Numbered from the stretch's first letter, positions 18,831 through 28,585 are shown. The stretch is 33,775 nucleotides of DNA from Thermohalobacteraceae bacterium (GCA_030625765.1 DAOUQG010000006.1:1-33775); one strand, 5' to 3'. Made by a program: numbers and translations. Notes: generated by a model not told the origin, from the letters alone.

Positions 18831-18966
18831 GTAAAAAGCTTATGATTGGTGAACAGAGATAATTGAAATAGAATGCAGTACGTACAATAATAGCTTTCTA
18901 ATTAAAGATTTTCAAAGTTAAATAATTTCATTAGCATTAAAAAAATATTAATAGGAGGAATGCAGA

Positions 18967-19230
18967 ATGTACAAGGTAGAAGTAGAATTAAAAAATGAAA
19001 CAGGCTTACACGCAAGACCAGCAAGCTTATTTGTAAAAGAAGCAAGCAAATTTTTATCAGATGTAAAAATAATAAAGGATGAAAAAAAATATATCGCAAA
19101 AAGTATAGTGGGAATATTAAGCATGGGAGCAGTAAAAGGAACTAAACTAACAATAGTAGCAGAAGGAGAAGACGAAAAAGAAGCAGTAGAAGCACTAAAA
19201 GCATTGGTAGATACTAACTTTGGAGAATAA
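18967..19230 (+). CDS. ptsH: Phosphocarrier protein HPr
   Basis: TGLHARPASLFVKEA (active His) and KSIVGILSMGA (regulatory Ser). Confidence 0.97.
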   Translation: MYKVEVELKNETGLHARPASLFVKEASKFLSDVKIIKDEKKYIAKSIVGILSMGAVKGTKLTIVAEGEDEKEAVEALKALVDTNFGE

Positions 19231-19242
19231 GGAGTGGAGTTT

Positions 19243-20964
19243 ATGGTGTTAAAAGGAATAGGTGCATCACCAGGAATAGCCATAGGCAAAGTACTATTAA
19301 AGAAAGACCCAGAGCTAAAAATAGAAAAAAGAGTTAAAGATAATACAGAGGAAGAAATAATAAGGCTAAAAAAAGCAAAAGAAAAAAGTAAAAAACAAAT
19401 AAATGAACTATATGAACATACACTAAATACGATAGGAGAAGAAGAAGCAAAGATATTCGAAGCTCATGGAATGATATTAGATGACCCAGAATTTTTTGGA
19501 CAAGTAGAAGAGAAAATTAAAACAGAAAAAGTAAACGTAGAATATGCCTTAAAAGAAGTAACAGACATTATCGTAAAGGTATTCGAAAATATGGACAATG
19601 AATATATGAAAGAAAGAGCAGCAGATATAAAAGATGTATCAAATAGAGTAATAAGAATATTACTAGGAGTAGAGATAACAGACATCTCTAAGCTAGAAGA
19701 AGAAGTAATAATAGTAGCAGAAGACCTAACACCATCAGACACAGCACAAATTGACAAAGAAAAAGTACTAGGATTCATAACAGAAATAGGAGGAAAAACA
19801 GCACACTCGGCAATAATGGCAAGGACTCTAGAGATACCAGCAGTAGTAGGAGTAGAAGGAATAACAAGCAAAGTAGAAGATGGAGATATAGTAATATTTG
19901 ATGGAGATGAAGGGGAAGTAATTATAAGACCAGAAGAAAAAAAATTAGAAGAATATAAGAACAAAAAAGAAAAATTCGAAAGCTTCAGAAAGAGACTAGA
20001 AGAACTAAAAGGAGCAAAAAGTGTAACAAAGGATGGGATAGAAGTAGAGTTAGTAGCAAACATAGGAACACCAAAAGACGTAGACGGGATACTAAGAAAC
20101 GACGCAGTAGGAGTAGGATTATACAGAACAGAGTTTTTATACATGGATAGAGACCAATTACCAACAGAAGAAGAGCAATTTGAAGCATACAAAGAAGTAG
20201 CAGAAAGACTAGAAGGAAAACCAGTAGTAATAAGAACATTAGACATAGGAGGGGACAAAGAACTACCATACTTAGAACTACCAAAGGAAATGAATCCTTT
20301 CCTAGGCTACAGAGCAATAAGATTATGTTTAGACAGGACAGATATTTTTAAACCACAGCTAAGAGCATTACTAAGAGCAAGTACACATGGAGACATAAAA
20401 ATAATGTTTCCAATGATATCAAGCATAGAAGAACTAAGACAGGCAAAAGCAGTACTAGAAGAAGTAAAAGAAGACTTAAGAAAAGAAAACATAAAATTCA
20501 ACGAAGAAATAGAAGTAGGAATAATGGTAGAAATACCAGCAGTAGCAGTATTATCAGACCAATTTGCAAAAGAAGTAGACTTCTTTAGTATAGGAACAAA
20601 TGACCTAATCCAGTACACAACAGCAGTAGATAGAGGAAACAGACAAATTTCTCATCTATACAATCAGTTCCACCCAGCACTATTAACACTAGTAAAAACA
20701 GTAATAGAAAATGGACATAAAGCAGGAATATGGGTAGGAATGTGTGGAGAAGTAGCAGGAGATCCAAAGCTAATACCAATACTAATAGGAATGGGATTAG
20801 AGGAGTTTAGTATGAGCCCAATATCAATTCTAAAGGCAAGATGGATAATAAAGAATATTACACAACAAGAAATGAAAGAGATGGCAGAAAAGGTAATAAA
20901 CCTACCAACAGCCGAAGAAGTAGAAAAGTTCATAGATGATAATATTAAAATTGATTATATATAA
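19243..20964 (+). CDS. ptsI: Phosphoenolpyruvate-protein phosphotransferase (enzyme I)
   Basis: GIGASPGIAIGKVL, GGKTAHSAIMARTLEIPAVVG, GLYRTEFLYMDRDQLPTEEEQ, FFSIGTNDLIQYTTAVDRGN. Confidence 0.98.
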   Translation: MVLKGIGASPGIAIGKVLLKKDPELKIEKRVKDNTEEEIIRLKKAKEKSKKQINELYEHTLNTIGEEEAKIFEAHGMILDDPEFFGQVEEKIKTEKVNVEYALKEVTDIIVKVFENMDNEYMKERAADIKDVSNRVIRILLGVEITDISKLEEEVIIVAEDLTPSDTAQIDKEKVLGFITEIGGKTAHSAIMARTLEIPAVVGVEGITSKVEDGDIVIFDGDEGEVIIRPEEKKLEEYKNKKEKFESFRKRLEELKGAKSVTKDGIEVELVANIGTPKDVDGILRNDAVGVGLYRTEFLYMDRDQLPTEEEQFEAYKEVAERLEGKPVVIRTLDIGGDKELPYLELPKEMNPFLGYRAIRLCLDRTDIFKPQLRALLRASTHGDIKIMFPMISSIEELRQAKAVLEEVKEDLRKENIKFNEEIEVGIMVEIPAVAVLSDQFAKEVDFFSIGTNDLIQYTTAVDRGNRQISHLYNQFHPALLTLVKTVIENGHKAGIWVGMCGEVAGDPKLIPILIGMGLEEFSMSPISILKARWIIKNITQQEMKEMAEKVINLPTAEEVEKFIDDNIKIDYI

Positions 20965-21032
20965 ATAATAATAATCTCTTATTATGTATTGTGTTCTCAC
21001 CGTCTTCACCAGAGTTAAAAGCATAGATTCGT

Positions 21033-21081
21033 GAAATAAAGCATAAGTTTGACTGTTTGGCAAATTTATGCTTTATTTTTC
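21033..21081 (+). terminator. Terminator after ptsI
   Basis: GAAATAAAGCATAAGTTTG...CAAATTTATGCTTTATTTTTC. Confidence 0.85.
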
Positions 21082-21101
21082 AGCAAATATATTGTTGGTA
21101 T

Positions 21102-21265
21102 TGACAAAGGGACGTTTCGTGACAAAGGGACGTTTCGTTTGACATATAAGTAATCGATGATAGACTAAATTCAGATAATAAACATGTCAATATAAAAGAG
21201 AAAAAGAAGTGAGACATGAATCTATTACATAATGTTAAGAGGAATAGATGGTCACAGCCTCAAAG
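21102..21265. mobile_element. Degenerate Y1-transposase-type element remnant
   Basis: 18-bp duplication tgacaaagggacgtttcg x2, tttgacatataagta..., then frameshifted copy of 'aaaagagaaaaagaagtgagac..gaatctat..cataatgttaagaggaatagatg'. Confidence 0.75.
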
Positions 21266-21474
21266 CGTCTGCGTAGCTGACAACATACTCTAATGATGAA
21301 CTTTCCAAAGCAAAAAAAGGTAAAATCATATATCTAAAAAGTACTTTTAGCTCATAAAAACTAATAATTAATAAAACGTGTGGAAAAACAGAATTAGGAT
21401 AAAAACAACCTATATACTAATAAAGAATGATAATGATGTCTAAAAAGATGTCAACAACTCCGACCCTACGACAT
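21258..21474. repeat. Intergenic repeat family copy 4
   Basis: Arms gtagctgacaac / gatgtcaacaactccgaccctacgaca; core 'ctcataaaaactaataattaataaaacgtgtggaaaaacag' nearly identical to copy 2. Confidence 0.8.
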
Positions 21475-21553
21475 GCTCAAACATACAAAAAAGGTACAAG
21501 CTATAATATTGCCTGGGAAAATTTGATATGATATTATAAACATATAAGAAAAA

Positions 21554-21571
21554 AATGAACGGAGGTTCACT
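21554..21571. promoter_or_regulatory. Candidate TetR-family operator upstream of the regulator
   Basis: ATGAACGGAGGTTCACT, similar half-sites to the palindrome at 22184. Confidence 0.5.
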
Positions 21572-21574
21572 ATT

Positions 21575-22168
21575 ATGCAGGTATTAAAAGACGAGATTAG
21601 AGATAGTATTTATCAATCTGCATTGAAGGAATTTAGAAAAAAAGGGTATGAGAAGACTTCTATGAGAGCTATTGCTCAAAATGCTGGAATAGCAGTAGGC
21701 AACATGTATAGGTATTTTAAAAATAAAGAAGATTTATTTTGTGCAGTTATTAGTCCTGCATATAATAAATTAGTAAATTTTATAACTATGTTAGAAATTC
21801 CAGAAAATACGAATCGTGAAATATTGAACATGTATCTGAAGGAACAGGTAAGTAAGTTTGTTAAAATATATTTAGAGAACAAGAATGAACTCATGATAAT
21901 AATAGATGGAAGTAAAGGTACTAAGTATGAATATGCTATACAAGAAATAATAAAACTAGTTGAAAATATCGTTTATAAAATGGTAATAATAAGTAATAAT
22001 GAAGGAGATATGATTTTAAATGACGAGGTTTTCCCACATATTTTATCTACTACAGTAATTGAAGGTGTAATATTAATTTTGAAGAATTACGAAGAAAAAG
22101 AAAAAGTTAATAGTATGGTTGAGAAATTTATTAGTATAATATTCAAAGATTTTCACGAAAGAATATAA
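21575..22168 (+). CDS. TetR/AcrR family transcriptional regulator
   Basis: RDSIYQSALKEFRKKGYEKTSMRAIAQNAGIAVGNMYRYFKNKEDLFCAV. Confidence 0.95.
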   Translation: MQVLKDEIRDSIYQSALKEFRKKGYEKTSMRAIAQNAGIAVGNMYRYFKNKEDLFCAVISPAYNKLVNFITMLEIPENTNREILNMYLKEQVSKFVKIYLENKNELMIIIDGSKGTKYEYAIQEIIKLVENIVYKMVIISNNEGDMILNDEVFPHILSTTVIEGVILILKNYEEKEKVNSMVEKFISIIFKDFHERI

Positions 22169-22183
22169 TTTTTTTAAACGAAA

Positions 22184-22203
22184 AATGAACGAATGTTCAT
22201 TGT
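22184..22203. promoter_or_regulatory. Candidate TetR-family operator upstream of the efflux genes
   Basis: AATGAACGAATGTTCATT near-perfect palindrome between tetR and the RND adaptor gene. Confidence 0.65.
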
Positions 22204-22296
22204 TAAAATTAATACTGGAGACCATATCGGAATAAAAAAGTTCATTTACATACATAGATTTACTTAAAAGAATTTTGAAATGATAGGAGGGTAATC

Positions 22297-22944
22297 ATGA
22301 AAAAGAAAGCATGCATCATACTTGTAGGGTTATTAATTCTACTGTTCACATCATGCATAAGTGAAGATTTAAACTCTAATGATAGTAAAAATTTAAAACC
22401 TGTTAAAGTGATGACTATATATGAGGAAACTATTGAAAAATCTCTTGATTACTTAGGTATAGTTGTATTGAGCGAATCTAATAATTCTGAAATGGGAAGC
22501 CCAATGAAAAAGGTTATTAAGGTAGGATTAACATCTAAGGATATTTCTAAGATTAGCTTTGAAAGCAAAGTAAATGTTAAGGTTGATGAAGATTATATTA
22601 TAGGAAAAATTACAAACATATCACAAACTCCAAACCATCAAACTGGGACATTTGATATCGAAATAACTATAGATAATAACCCGCTTGAATTTGGATCGAT
22701 TGTAAAAGTTGAGATTATTAATGAAAGCGAGACTGGGGTGTGGATACCCATAACTTCAATAATGATAGATGATAAAGATTATGTATACGTTGCCCACAAT
22801 GATAAAGTTGAAAGGCGGAATATAACCATCGGAGATATACAAGGAAGCAAAATAAAGGTTGATGGATTAGCAGAAGGTGACAAATTAGTGATAGGAAATG
22901 CAAAACGAATTAATGTTGACGACATTGTAAAATGTATAGATTAG
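22297..22944 (+). CDS. Lipoprotein, minimal RND/HlyD-type membrane fusion protein
   Basis: Lipobox-like LLFTSCIS; VKVDEDYIIGKITNISQTPNHQTGTFDIEI and VWIPITSIMIDDKDYVYVAHNDKVERRNITIG adaptor motifs. Confidence 0.82.
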   Translation: MKKKACIILVGLLILLFTSCISEDLNSNDSKNLKPVKVMTIYEETIEKSLDYLGIVVLSESNNSEMGSPMKKVIKVGLTSKDISKISFESKVNVKVDEDYIIGKITNISQTPNHQTGTFDIEITIDNNPLEFGSIVKVEIINESETGVWIPITSIMIDDKDYVYVAHNDKVERRNITIGDIQGSKIKVDGLAEGDKLVIGNAKRINVDDIVKCID

Positions 22945-22959
22945 GTAGGAGGTGAATCT

Positions 22960-25900
22960 ATGAAAAAAGGTATGATTAATGCAGCAATAAAAAATAGAAA
23001 GATTACAATTTTTACAATTATAGTCATTGCAATATCAGGATTGTTTAGTTATTACATAACACCTAAGCAGGAGGTTCCTGACATAAATGCCCCCGTTGCC
23101 ATAGTAACAACAATTTATCCTGGAGCATCTCCTGAGGATGTAGAGAAATTGGTAACAGCTAAAATAGAAAATGAAGTAGCAAATCTGAACGGATATGACT
23201 ACTCTTTTTCATATTCATATAATAGTATATCAATTGTATGTGTAAGACTAGATTATGGAACTGATGTTAAATCAGCATGGTCTGATCTTAGAAAACAAAT
23301 GGAGGATATCCAAGATAAGTTACCAAAAGAATGCTACAAAATAGATATCAATACAAATGTTGTAGAAACAGCAGGAATCATTGTTAGCCTCTCAGGTGAC
23401 AACTATTCTTATGAAAAGTTAACAAGTTACGCTGAAAATCTAAAGAAAGAGCTTTCAAAAATTGAGGGGATATCAAGATTTGATATTGATGGAGAGCAAG
23501 ACAAAGAAATCACTATTGAAATGAATATAGATAAGCTGAATTTTTACAAATTATCATTAAACGATATTGTAAATATTATCAAGTCACAAAACATAGAAAT
23601 TCCAAGTGGAACTATTGATGATGGCAAATCAAAAATTAATGTAAAATCAACAGGAACATTTACATCAATAGATGAAATAAGTGATGTTGTTATAGCGGTA
23701 TCAGATACAGATGGTACATTAGTTAGGTTAAGTGATATTGCAGATATAAGATACAGTTTAAAGAAATCAAATTATAAAGTAAAGCATAAAAATAAGAATG
23801 CTATTCTATTGACTGGATACTTTAAAGCTGATAGAAATATTTTAATCATTGGAAAAGATGTAGAAAAAAGACTTGACGAGCTTAAAAAACAGCTTCCAAA
23901 TGATATTAATGTTGAAAATGTACTATTTCAACCAGATGACGTACGTAAATCAGTTAATGATTTTATTATGAACTTAATAGAAGGGATTGTTTTTGTTGTT
24001 ATAGTAGTCTTTATTGGAATGGGTTTTAGAAATGCTGTAATAGTGTCCACAGCAATACCAATTTCAATATTATCAACAATTATCTGTATGAATTTATTGG
24101 GAATAAAGATACATCAGATTTCTATCTCATCTTTGATTGTAGCTTTAGGTATGCTTGTAGATAACGCAATAGTTGTGAGTGATGCAATACAAAATAGGAT
24201 AGACAATGATGAGGAAAAAATTTCAGCTTGTGTCAATGGAGTTAAAGAGGTAGCTATTCCTATACTAACATCTACACTTACGACTATAGGTGCTTTTACT
24301 CCGTTGTTATTATTATCATCAATAGCAGGGGAGTATATGTCAAGTTTACCAAAGATAATTATAATAGCTCTAACATCATCTTATTTAGTTGCAATATTTA
24401 TTACACCAACTATGGCATATATCTTTTTTAAGAAAAGTAAGAATAGAGATAAAAAATCAAAAACACGAAGATTTTTTGATTTTATGCTATCTCAAGGGCT
24501 GAAAAAAAAGAAAATAGTAATGTTTTTTATTATTATAGTTGTTGGTGCGACATCATTAATTTTTGGTAGGTTAGGACTTCAATTTTTCCCTAAGGCAGAC
24601 AAAGACGTTATTTATATAGATATAAGAACCGAACAAAATATTGACTTATATAATACGGAAGAACTAGTAAGTAAAGTATCGGAAATTTTAGATAACCAGC
24701 CAGAGATCATTAGCTATACTGCTGCAATAGGAAGTAGTTTGCCTAAGTTTTACAACACGGTTTTACATACAGCAAAATCTCCAGATGTAGCACAAATAAT
24801 AGTTAAATTAGATTTGGAAAAAAGCGATAGATTTATGAAAAACAGTGAAATTACAGATCATCTACAGGAAATATTCAATTCAGAGCTAATAGGTGGAACA
24901 GCAACTGTAAAACAATTAGAAATAGGGGAACCTATTGGGTCGCCAATTAGAGTAAGAATAACTGGGAATAGCTTTGAAAGACTAGGAGAAGTAAGTAAAG
25001 AAATACAAAATTATTTAGAAGATATTGATGGTACATTAAACGTAGAGAATGATTTTAGTGATAAGATTTATGAGTATAGTATTGATGTAGATTCTGATAT
25101 GGCAAGTTATTATGGTATATCTAAATACGATATTCAAAATGAAATGAGTATTGCCTTGAGAGGAAGAAAAGCATCTGTATTTAGAGAGAATGGAAAGGAA
25201 AGAGATATTATTGTAAAGGGTAATATTAGTTCAAAAGAGGAGCTGGAAAATCTAGCGATTAAATCTTCTTACACAAATAATAAAATAGTATTGAAGGCAA
25301 TATCAGATACAGTTTTAAGAGCTCAAATTCCAGTTATTAAAAAGTATGATAGAGATTTCGCTGTTATGGTTACTTGTGATGTAAAATCAGGTTATAGTCC
25401 TACAGATATTCAAAATGAATTAAACAACAAATTAGATAATATTGATATGACAGGTGTAAAAACAATTTTCGATGGTGAAAAGGAAAAAATAGCAGAAAAC
25501 TTTGGAAGTGTGGGAAATTCTGCAATATTTGCAGTTCTACTGATATATGTAATATTGCTAATACAATTCAAATCTTTTGTTCAACCTCTTATAATACTTT
25601 TAACGATACCATTGTCAGGTATAGGCTCAATATTTGGATTATATTTATTTAAACAGCCACTCTCGTTTACTGCGTTACTTGGAATGGTAAGCTTAATGGG
25701 TATAGTTGTAAATAATGCTATAGTGTTGCTGGATTATATTAATAATGCGAGAAATAACAGGAAATCCATAGATGAAGCATGCCTAGAAGCAACTAACAAG
25801 AGATTTAGGCCTATAATTCTAAGTACTACTACTACAGTTATAGGACTGACACCTTTAGCCTTCTCTGGGAGTGAAATATTTAGACCTATGGCAATATCAC

Positions 25901-26016
25901 TTATGTCAGGGTTGTTGGTTTCCACACTATTGACTCTAGTGATTATTCCAATAGTATATAGTATAGTAGAATCCCAATTTGAAAAGCATAGGGTAAGATA
26001 TAATAAAAATATCTAA
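22960..26016 (+). CDS. RND-family efflux transporter permease (AcrB/HAE1-like)
   Basis: 1018 aa; PGASPEDVEKLVTAKIENEV, GMLVDNAIVVSDAI, GMVSLMGIVVNNAIVLLDYINNAR. Confidence 0.96.
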   Translation: MKKGMINAAIKNRKITIFTIIVIAISGLFSYYITPKQEVPDINAPVAIVTTIYPGASPEDVEKLVTAKIENEVANLNGYDYSFSYSYNSISIVCVRLDYGTDVKSAWSDLRKQMEDIQDKLPKECYKIDINTNVVETAGIIVSLSGDNYSYEKLTSYAENLKKELSKIEGISRFDIDGEQDKEITIEMNIDKLNFYKLSLNDIVNIIKSQNIEIPSGTIDDGKSKINVKSTGTFTSIDEISDVVIAVSDTDGTLVRLSDIADIRYSLKKSNYKVKHKNKNAILLTGYFKADRNILIIGKDVEKRLDELKKQLPNDINVENVLFQPDDVRKSVNDFIMNLIEGIVFVVIVVFIGMGFRNAVIVSTAIPISILSTIICMNLLGIKIHQISISSLIVALGMLVDNAIVVSDAIQNRIDNDEEKISACVNGVKEVAIPILTSTLTTIGAFTPLLLLSSIAGEYMSSLPKIIIIALTSSYLVAIFITPTMAYIFFKKSKNRDKKSKTRRFFDFMLSQGLKKKKIVMFFIIIVVGATSLIFGRLGLQFFPKADKDVIYIDIRTEQNIDLYNTEELVSKVSEILDNQPEIISYTAAIGSSLPKFYNTVLHTAKSPDVAQIIVKLDLEKSDRFMKNSEITDHLQEIFNSELIGGTATVKQLEIGEPIGSPIRVRITGNSFERLGEVSKEIQNYLEDIDGTLNVENDFSDKIYEYSIDVDSDMASYYGISKYDIQNEMSIALRGRKASVFRENGKERDIIVKGNISSKEELENLAIKSSYTNNKIVLKAISDTVLRAQIPVIKKYDRDFAVMVTCDVKSGYSPTDIQNELNNKLDNIDMTGVKTIFDGEKEKIAENFGSVGNSAIFAVLLIYVILLIQFKSFVQPLIILLTIPLSGIGSIFGLYLFKQPLSFTALLGMVSLMGIVVNNAIVLLDYINNARNNRKSIDEACLEATNKRFRPIILSTTTTVIGLTPLAFSGSEIFRPMAISLMSGLLVSTLLTLVIIPIVYSIVESQFEKHRVRYNKNI

Positions 26017-26027
26017 ACTATAATTAT

Positions 26028-26058
26028 AAGATGTTCAGAATATGAGCATCTTTTTTTA
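26028..26058 (+). terminator. Terminator after the RND gene
   Basis: AGATGTTC-agaatat-GAGCATCTTTTTTT. Confidence 0.85.
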
Positions 26059-26130
26059 TTAGTAAATTTTAAAGGATATTAGTTAATAATGAAGAACTCC
26101 TATAAAGAAAACTTGTGAGGAGGCTAGAAA

Positions 26131-26952
26131 ATGAAAAGAAAAGATGTTGTTTTGGTTATAGGTATTATAATACTAATATTTTTAAATTTCAGGACAAATA
26201 GTAATTTAGAAAAAATGAAAAAAGATTTAACTAGGGATATAAATGATGCGAGTAGACTGATAGATGAGCTTAGAAGAAATATTAACTATGATATTAACGA
26301 AATGATGCAGGAGCAAGAATGGATAATAAACAAAGATTATAAAATACTCGATATTGATAAAAATTTTGAAAATGCAAAGGTACTTATTAATTGGAGTTTA
26401 AGAGAAAATTATAAAGACGCACAAGTAAGTATAGTCTATGGAGAAAAAGTAGAAGGTACAGATGATGTAGCTGAATGGAAAAAGAAAGAAGCAACTAAGC
26501 TGAATGGTCTAAATTACCAAGTTGAATTAGATTTATCACCAAAAAATAATTATGCATTTATTATCGAGTCAGATAGCGATGAGCAAATAAAAAATGATAA
26601 TCTTATGGATTTGGATTTAGGTTTTAGGGTTAACAATAGAGTGTATATAAGGGAGAGCGGATGGGGATATGGTCCTTCGAATAAAGAACTTGAATGGGAT
26701 GTAACGATAGAAAATGATTACTTAGGAGTAGAGGGATTAAAAGTTAAATCTATAAAAGCTAATATATATATTAATGATGAATTAATTGAAACAAAAGAAA
26801 TATTTTCAGAGTTAGATATCAAAGATGATAAGCAAAAAGAATATATTACGTATAGCCAAAAGAATATTAAGGATGATAACGATAAATTTATTGTTGAATT
26901 TGATATAGAAGATAGACTAGGAAATATATATAAATTGAGAAATGAGCATTAA
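26131..26952 (+). CDS. Hypothetical membrane-anchored protein
   Basis: N-terminal TM (VVLVIGIIILIFLNF), coiled-coil-like stretch, then likely beta-rich extracytoplasmic region; gaggaggctagaaaATG RBS. Confidence 0.75.
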   Translation: MKRKDVVLVIGIIILIFLNFRTNSNLEKMKKDLTRDINDASRLIDELRRNINYDINEMMQEQEWIINKDYKILDIDKNFENAKVLINWSLRENYKDAQVSIVYGEKVEGTDDVAEWKKKEATKLNGLNYQVELDLSPKNNYAFIIESDSDEQIKNDNLMDLDLGFRVNNRVYIRESGWGYGPSNKELEWDVTIENDYLGVEGLKVKSIKANIYINDELIETKEIFSELDIKDDKQKEYITYSQKNIKDDNDKFIVEFDIEDRLGNIYKLRNEH

Positions 26953-27042
26953 GAAAAAAGTGAAATAATATCTAATTGTAATAATAAAATAAATAATATA
27001 TACTTATAGTTGATTGATGTAAGCTATATACGAGGTGATGAA

Positions 27043-27885
27043 ATGATAAACGAAGCAATATTAGATTATTATATTTTAAATGGAGTATTATATCCAAATA
27101 ATAAGTGTGAAGTTGATAAAATCACAGCCCCTTCTATTTATGAGGTTATTAGAATAATAGATGGAGTTCCACTATTTAAAGAAGAACATTTAGAAAGAAT
27201 GAGAAAATCAGCAAAACTATTGGGATATCAAATGATTAAGACAGACAGAGAGATATCAGATGAAATAAATAGGCTAATAAGAGCAAATAAGTGTTTGAAT
27301 TTGAATATAAAGCTAATTTGTAGTAACCTTGACGAAGATAATCAGACTTTTTTAATGTATTTTATAGAAAGTCATTATCCACAAAAGATGATATACGAAA
27401 ATGGAATCAATACTATATTATTTAACTCAGAGAGAAAAAACCCTAATGTGAAGCTTAGAAATGTAGACTTAAGAAGTATGATAAATAGTGAGTTGAAAAG
27501 AGAAGATGCTTATGAAGCATTATTAGTAAATGAAAACGAAAATATTACAGAGGGTAGCCGGTCAAATATTTTTTTTGTAAAAGATGATAAGGTTTACACT
27601 GCGCCATCTGGAGAAGTTTTGCTGGGTGTAACTAGAAATAAGATTTTAAATGCATGTGAGAGTTTAGCCATTAAGGTTTTTGAAGATCATATTCATATTA
27701 ATCAACTAGATGAATTTGATGGAGCGTTTATGACAGGAACATCTGTTGATGTATTACCTATAACTACTATTGATAATAGTAGATTTGATTCAGTAAATAA
27801 TAACATTATAATAAATATCAGTAAGGAATATTTGAAGTATGTGAAAGAGTATATAGAAGCAAGAAAAGATCAACTGGAGGGATAA
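27043..27885 (+). CDS. Class IV (BCAT/ADCL-fold) PLP aminotransferase
   Basis: ALLVNENENITEGSRSNIFFVKDDKVYTAPSGEVLLGVTRNKIL; RBS gaggtgatgaaATG. Confidence 0.9.
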   Translation: MINEAILDYYILNGVLYPNNKCEVDKITAPSIYEVIRIIDGVPLFKEEHLERMRKSAKLLGYQMIKTDREISDEINRLIRANKCLNLNIKLICSNLDEDNQTFLMYFIESHYPQKMIYENGINTILFNSERKNPNVKLRNVDLRSMINSELKREDAYEALLVNENENITEGSRSNIFFVKDDKVYTAPSGEVLLGVTRNKILNACESLAIKVFEDHIHINQLDEFDGAFMTGTSVDVLPITTIDNSRFDSVNNNIIINISKEYLKYVKEYIEARKDQLEG

Positions 27886-27888
27886 AAC

Positions 27889-28299
27889 ATGCTTAAAGAA
27901 TTACTTAGCAAAAAATATATTGAAGAACCTCAGTTAAATTGTGCACAAAAAATACTATATTCTTCAAATGATGCTTATAATCTAGGATTAGATAGTGAAG
28001 CCTTGAAGTTGGTTGCAGGTTTTGGCGGAGGAATGGCAATTGAAAGTGTTTGTGGAGCTTTGACTGGAGGAATAATGGTTTTAGGTAAGCTTTTTCATCC
28101 AAGTAATGTAGAAGAGAAAGAGAGACTTGCTCAAATAACTAAAGATTTTTTTGAGGTATATAAGAATGAAATGGGAGAAATAAATTGCGCTCCACTAAAA
28201 GATAAATATAGAACCGAAGAAACTAAGTGCAATGACGTAATTATTAAGGCTGCAGAAGTGTTAGAAACAATAATAGAAAAAAATAGAAAAAATATATAA
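27889..28299 (+). CDS. C_GCAxxG_C_C family (putative redox) protein
   Basis: LNCAQKIL...GFGGGMAIESVCGALTGGIMVLG...INCAPLKDKYRTEETKCNDVI. Confidence 0.9.
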   Translation: MLKELLSKKYIEEPQLNCAQKILYSSNDAYNLGLDSEALKLVAGFGGGMAIESVCGALTGGIMVLGKLFHPSNVEEKERLAQITKDFFEVYKNEMGEINCAPLKDKYRTEETKCNDVIIKAAEVLETIIEKNRKNI

Positions 28300-28315
28300 A
28301 AATTTTAAAAAAGTA

Positions 28316-28344
28316 TTGCATAAAAAAATTAAAGGTGTTATAAT
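28316..28344 (+). promoter_or_regulatory. Near-consensus sigma-A promoter for the micro-ORF region
   Basis: TTGCAT - 17 nt - TATAAT, just downstream of the preceding stop codon. Confidence 0.8.
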
Positions 28345-28399
28345 GATAGCTGTTAGCAATAAAAGGAAAAAACACATTATAAAAAGGAGGCTGTACAGA

Positions 28400-28486
28400 A
28401 TGATTTTATTTGGAAATGATAAAGTCTTTAAAACAATTAAATTTAATGAAACAAGTTACAGCCTGAGATTAGGTTTTTGCATATAA
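28400..28486 (+). CDS. 28-aa micro-ORF: MILFGNDKVFKTIKFNETSYSLRLGFCI
   Basis: Complete ATG-TAA frame behind aaaaaggaggctgtacagaATG RBS and a strong promoter. Confidence 0.6.
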   Translation: MILFGNDKVFKTIKFNETSYSLRLGFCI

Positions 28487-28555
28487 TTTAGATAATAGCT
28501 TTTTTATAAGTTTTTATAAATGTTAGTTATGTTTGAATTTAATTATAGAAATCTT

Positions 28556-28585
28556 GTCGCAGGCTGTGGAGTCTGCGACTTTTAT
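28556..28585 (+). terminator. CGCAG-stem hairpin 1
   Basis: GTCGCAG-gctgtggagt-CTGCGACTTTTAT. Confidence 0.7.

Noticed and set aside
18660-18840. C-terminal-like open frame ...YNVNAYIFVITGNNLTATAFDVKATAVFVKSL before ptsH
   Set aside because: No start codon or RBS, and overlaps a strong terminator hairpin that explains the sequence; at most a relic.
19464-20258. 264-aa minus-strand ORF antisense to ptsI (and 19985..20317, 20307..20618, 20664..20933)
   Set aside because: Low-complexity Ser/Leu/Phe-rich translation caused by A-ending codons in ptsI; no RBS or domain signature.
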